A DNA stretch of 9,080 nt. Origin: Fidelibacterota bacterium. Lineage in GTDB: Bacteria > Fidelibacterota > Marinisomatia > Marinisomatales > TCS55. The notes under the pieces were generated by a model. That model saw only the letters and a list, made by a program, of their open reading frames with translations, was not told the origin of the DNA and made no database searches. The DNA lies in assembly GCA_014239505.1 (NCBI GenBank), contig JAAZYT010000092.1:1-9080 (forward strand), read 5' to 3'. The position numbers and the translations under genes are program-made. Each line of letters begins with the position of its first letter. The stretch's first letter is position 1. Shown piece after piece: positions 7,072 through 9,080 of this stretch.

Positions 7072-7403
7072 TTTTTATCAACTTTAAATCCTATTGGATT
7101 ATCAAAAGGGAATGGAAAATCAAAACCATCTGTACCAGGGAAATGAACTACAGAGGCAATAAAACCCCAAGGAATAAGAATTGATGCTGGTGAATTTTTA
7201 GTGCCTTTTGGTTTTCCATCTACAATTTTAGGAACCTGGAAAGAAGGATGGTCAATCCATATCCCATATTCATCATAACCAACAACTTTTACATAAATTT
7301 TATTCTTATCAATACCAAGTTCTTTTAATGGTTCATGCCCATCGAGCACAAGCAATACAACATCATTTAATACTTGATCAATCTTCATTGGGATTTTTTC
7401 CAT
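7068..7403 (-). CDS. Small conserved-looking protein of unknown function (111 aa)
   Basis: I do not recognise this 111-residue protein. It has no signal peptide or membrane helix, so it is probably cytoplasmic. An N-terminal amphipathic stretch (about 1-30) is followed by alternating strands: IYVKVVGY (36-43), YGIWID (46-51), ASILIPW (73-79) and FIASVVHF (81-88). A Phe/Pro/Asp-rich tail follows (DGFDFPFPFDNP, 92-102). The strand pattern with ILIPW near the end resembles small beta-barrels of the Sm/PilZ-like size class, but that is only an inference from spacing. The ATG has the best ribosome-binding site in the window (AAGGAG, six-base spacer), and its stop overlaps the ATPase start by 4 bases. 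It is therefore clearly expressed within the exporter operon and could be an accessory or regulatory subunit. Met6 is a less likely alternative start. Confidence 0.8.
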   Translation of the reverse strand: MEKIPMKIDQVLNDVVLLVLDGHEPLKELGIDKNKIYVKVVGYDEYGIWIDHPSFQVPKIVDGKPKGTKNSPASILIPWGFIASVVHFPGTDGFDFPFPFDNPIGFKVDKK

Positions 7404-7409
7404 GATAAT

Positions 7410-7415
7410 CTCCTT
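7410..7415 (-). promoter_or_regulatory. Strong ribosome-binding site overlapping the upstream stop codon
   Basis: On the minus strand the sequence reads GCGC TAAGGAG ATTATC ATG. The TAA stop of the sugar dehydrogenase gene runs straight into AAGGAG, six bases before the ATG of the 111-residue protein. This fixes that start and implies that ribosomes ending on one gene load onto the next. Confidence 0.85.
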
Positions 7416-8601
7416 AGCGCCCTTGCTTTAGTTTATATATTCCACCACTATACTCAACAATATAAATCTCGCCATCAGCATCTTCTCCAAAAGAAGATAT
7501 GTAAGTTGTGAATTCTCCATTTGCTAAATTTATTTCTTCAGTACGATTTGTAAGCTCTACCGCTTTTTCATTTATAACTTTGAATGTCCAAATATTACCA
7601 GAGCAGTAATCACCAAAAATATAATAACCATTTAATTTTTTAATATTCTCTCCGCGGTATACATAACCACCGGTAACCGAACAGCCATCTGAATTCATTT
7701 GTGAGCCCCCACCAAGAACAACCATATAATTAGCATCATTAGGGTATTCATGGATAGGAAGTTTTAAATTTGTTTTGTTACAATTTTTTTCAGGATTATA
7801 ACATTTAGAAGCTTCCATAATTCGCCATCCATAATTAACACCACCCTTGCTAGTATAAGGTTCATAGTTTATTTCTTCCCATTTATTTTGCCCTACATCA
7901 CCATAGTAAATGTCACCATTTTTTTTATCAAAAGAAAAACGCCAAACGTTTCGTAGTCCCCAAGCCCAAATTTCTCCACGTTTATCTTTTTGTCCATAGT
8001 AAGGGTTAGATTTTGGAATACCATATGGTGTTTTATTAACATCAATTCTTATTACTTTTCCAAATAGAGTGTTCAGGTCTTGCCCTGCATTAAGGGGGTC
8101 TCCTCTTTTACCGCCATCACCAATAGAGATATATAAATAATCATCTGGTCCAAATTGCATATGGCCACCATTATGGTTACCATAAGGTTGTTTAAGATCA
8201 AATATGACTCGTTCAGATAAGGTGTTTGCAACAAGGCTACTTTGTGCGGAAAACTCTGATATAATAGTATATCCATCATTATTTATGTAATTAACATAAA
8301 ATTTATTATTTGATTCATAGTCAGGATGAAAGGCAAAGCCTAACAAACCACGCTCATCACCAGGTCGACCTGGATTAACAACTCTATCACTAATATCTAA
8401 AAATGGCTCATTTAATTTTTCGTCGTTTTTTATAATTACAATTTTCCCCGCTTGTTCAACAACATAAAGGAATCTAGAATTTGTTGGATCCGATGTCACA
8501 AAGAGTGGTTTACTGAATCCATCTGCTATCAAAGTAGAAGATAAAGATAGCTCTTCAGCTTGAAGAAGAAAGGGTAGAATTGCGATAAGTATCTTTTTCA
8601 T
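7414..8601 (-). CDS. Secreted PQQ-dependent sugar dehydrogenase-like protein (GSDH family)
   Basis: A 395-residue six-bladed propeller of the glucose/sorbosone dehydrogenase family (PF07995), related to soluble PQQ glucose dehydrogenase and the YliI-type aldose sugar dehydrogenases. Residues 1-15 are a short signal peptide (cleavage near LQA|EE), placing it in the periplasm. Key features are GLLGFAFHPDY (85-95), YGNHNGGHMQFGPD (140-153) with the likely catalytic His143, the Ca-site-like SIGDGG (159-164), GLRNVWRFSF (215-224) with a candidate PQQ-contacting Arg, and GGVNYGW (253-259). SVTGGYVYRG (308-317) and FGDYCSG (329-335) are typical of the family. Cys267/Cys274 and Cys307/Cys333 could form disulfides. 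It should oxidise a sugar if supplied with PQQ, but no PQQ synthesis gene is in view, and some family members have unproven activity. It starts 10 bases after the ligA stop, with AAAGG upstream. Confidence 0.88.
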   Translation of the reverse strand: MKKILIAILPFLLQAEELSLSSTLIADGFSKPLFVTSDPTNSRFLYVVEQAGKIVIIKNDEKLNEPFLDISDRVVNPGRPGDERGLLGFAFHPDYESNNKFYVNYINNDGYTIISEFSAQSSLVANTLSERVIFDLKQPYGNHNGGHMQFGPDDYLYISIGDGGKRGDPLNAGQDLNTLFGKVIRIDVNKTPYGIPKSNPYYGQKDKRGEIWAWGLRNVWRFSFDKKNGDIYYGDVGQNKWEEINYEPYTSKGGVNYGWRIMEASKCYNPEKNCNKTNLKLPIHEYPNDANYMVVLGGGSQMNSDGCSVTGGYVYRGENIKKLNGYYIFGDYCSGNIWTFKVINEKAVELTNRTEEINLANGEFTTYISSFGEDADGEIYIVEYSGGIYKLKQGR

Positions 8602-8611
8602 GTAATTGCCT

Positions 8612-9080
8612 TTACTTTATAATATCCAAAAATTCTTGCTCTGTTAATATGGTTATTGCTAAATCTTCAGATTTTTTTAATTTTGACCCAGCTCCGGGAC
8701 CAGCAACTAAGAAATCTATTTTTTTACTAATAGAGTTGCTAGTCTTGCCCCCATTTGATGTTACTAAATCTTTTGCTTCATTTCGATTAAATTTTGTTAA
8801 AGTTCCAGTGAATACAAATACTTTATTTTTAAGTTTTTTACTTATCGGTGTGGAAACAGGAGCAAGTTCAACCCCCAAAGATAAGCATGAATCAACTATT
8901 TGAACGTTAGAAGATTCATTCCAAAACTTTATAATAGTCTTTGCTACTATTGGACCTACTTCATCAATTGATTCTAGATTTTCAATACTGCTTTTTCTAA
9001 AACTTTCAATATTCCCTTTAAATTCTTTTTCTAAAACTTTTGAAAGATGGTAGCCTACATTCCTTATTCCTAAAGCATAT
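8612..9080 (-). CDS. ligA: NAD-dependent DNA ligase, C-terminal part (partial at the window edge)
   Basis: The reading frame is open from the window edge to the TAA at 8614-8612, giving the last 155 residues of the protein. I read the bases upstream of 8878 myself. They continue in frame as YALGIRNVGYHLSKVLEKEF ... ESIDEVGPIVAKTIIKFW, the helix-hairpin-helix region of LigA. The BRCT domain follows, with KVFVFTGTLTKFNRNEAKDL, the Gly-Gly turn SNGGK, and DFLVAGPGAGSKLKKSEDL, closing with EQEFLDIIK. The TTG at 8878 is therefore internal, not a start. LigA seals nicks in DNA using NAD+ in replication and repair. The adenylation, OB-fold and zinc-finger parts lie beyond 9080. It heads the minus-strand gene run, 10 bases from the next start. 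Confidence 0.95.
   Translation of the reverse strand, partial: YALGIRNVGYHLSKVLEKEFKGNIESFRKSSIENLESIDEVGPIVAKTIIKFWNESSNVQIVDSCLSLGVELAPVSTPISKKLKNKVFVFTGTLTKFNRNEAKDLVTSNGGKTSNSISKKIDFLVAGPGAGSKLKKSEDLAITILTEQEFLDIIK

Noticed and set aside
8073..8279. A 68-residue minus-strand open frame within the sugar dehydrogenase gene
   Set aside because: It is an alternative frame inside an intact, well-recognised coding region and has no supporting features.
8612..8878. A free-standing 88-residue BRCT protein starting at TTG 8878
   Set aside because: The frame stays open to 9080 and encodes recognisable LigA helix-hairpin-helix sequence directly upstream, so this is the tail of ligA and not a separate gene.
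8649..8903. An 84-residue open frame on the plus strand
   Set aside because: It lies wholly antisense to the BRCT region of ligA and has no family resemblance, so it is a shadow of the real gene.

Overview
This window comes from a strongly AT-rich bacterial genome with compact, mostly overlapping or near-abutting genes. Its signal peptides, some with Gln just after the predicted cleavage site (FS|QE, SA|QK), fit a marine bacterium of the Fibrobacteres-Chlorobi-Bacteroidetes (FCB) side of the tree. Candidatus Marinimicrobia (SAR406) is my best guess. This is inferred from composition and protein style, since the window holds no rRNA or other phylogenetic marker apart from a partial DNA ligase. 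I see no tRNA, rRNA, CRISPR array, insertion sequence, integrase or attachment site, and no gene-free stretch longer than about 70 bases.

Plus-strand half (1-4638). The last 16 codons of an unidentified gene abut a 216-residue tetratricopeptide-repeat protein. A small hairpin (about 709-724) follows, and then a class I SAM-dependent methyltransferase. Next comes a complete penicillin-acylase-family Ntn-hydrolase of the acyl-homoserine-lactone/aculeacin acylase type; its Ser206 nucleophile and the expected His and Val are visible at beta-chain positions 1, 23 and 70. Sixteen bases later there is a secreted phytase-like (SdiA-regulated/PF13449-type) beta-propeller protein. The acylase and propeller look co-transcribed and both appear to act outside the cytoplasm.

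Minus-strand half (9080 down to 4657). This reads as one tightly packed operon. It runs from the C-terminal helix-hairpin-helix and BRCT part of NAD-dependent DNA ligase (ligA, cut by the window edge) to a secreted PQQ-dependent sugar dehydrogenase-like protein, then a 111-residue protein I do not recognise, a YadG-like ABC ATPase, a YadH-like ABC-2 permease, and a secreted protein that looks like an outer-membrane beta-barrel. The junctions are 10 nt, 10 nt, a 4-nt overlap, 19 nt and a 4-nt overlap, so the last four genes are probably translationally coupled. The two gene sets converge, with only 18 bases between their stop codons.

Most of this is ordinary chromosomal content. The parts most worth a second look are the unknown 111-residue protein locked into the exporter operon, the coupling of the ABC-2 exporter to an outer-membrane barrel, and the acylase/propeller pair. 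I found no convincing evidence of a wholly new defence, mobile or RNA-based system.
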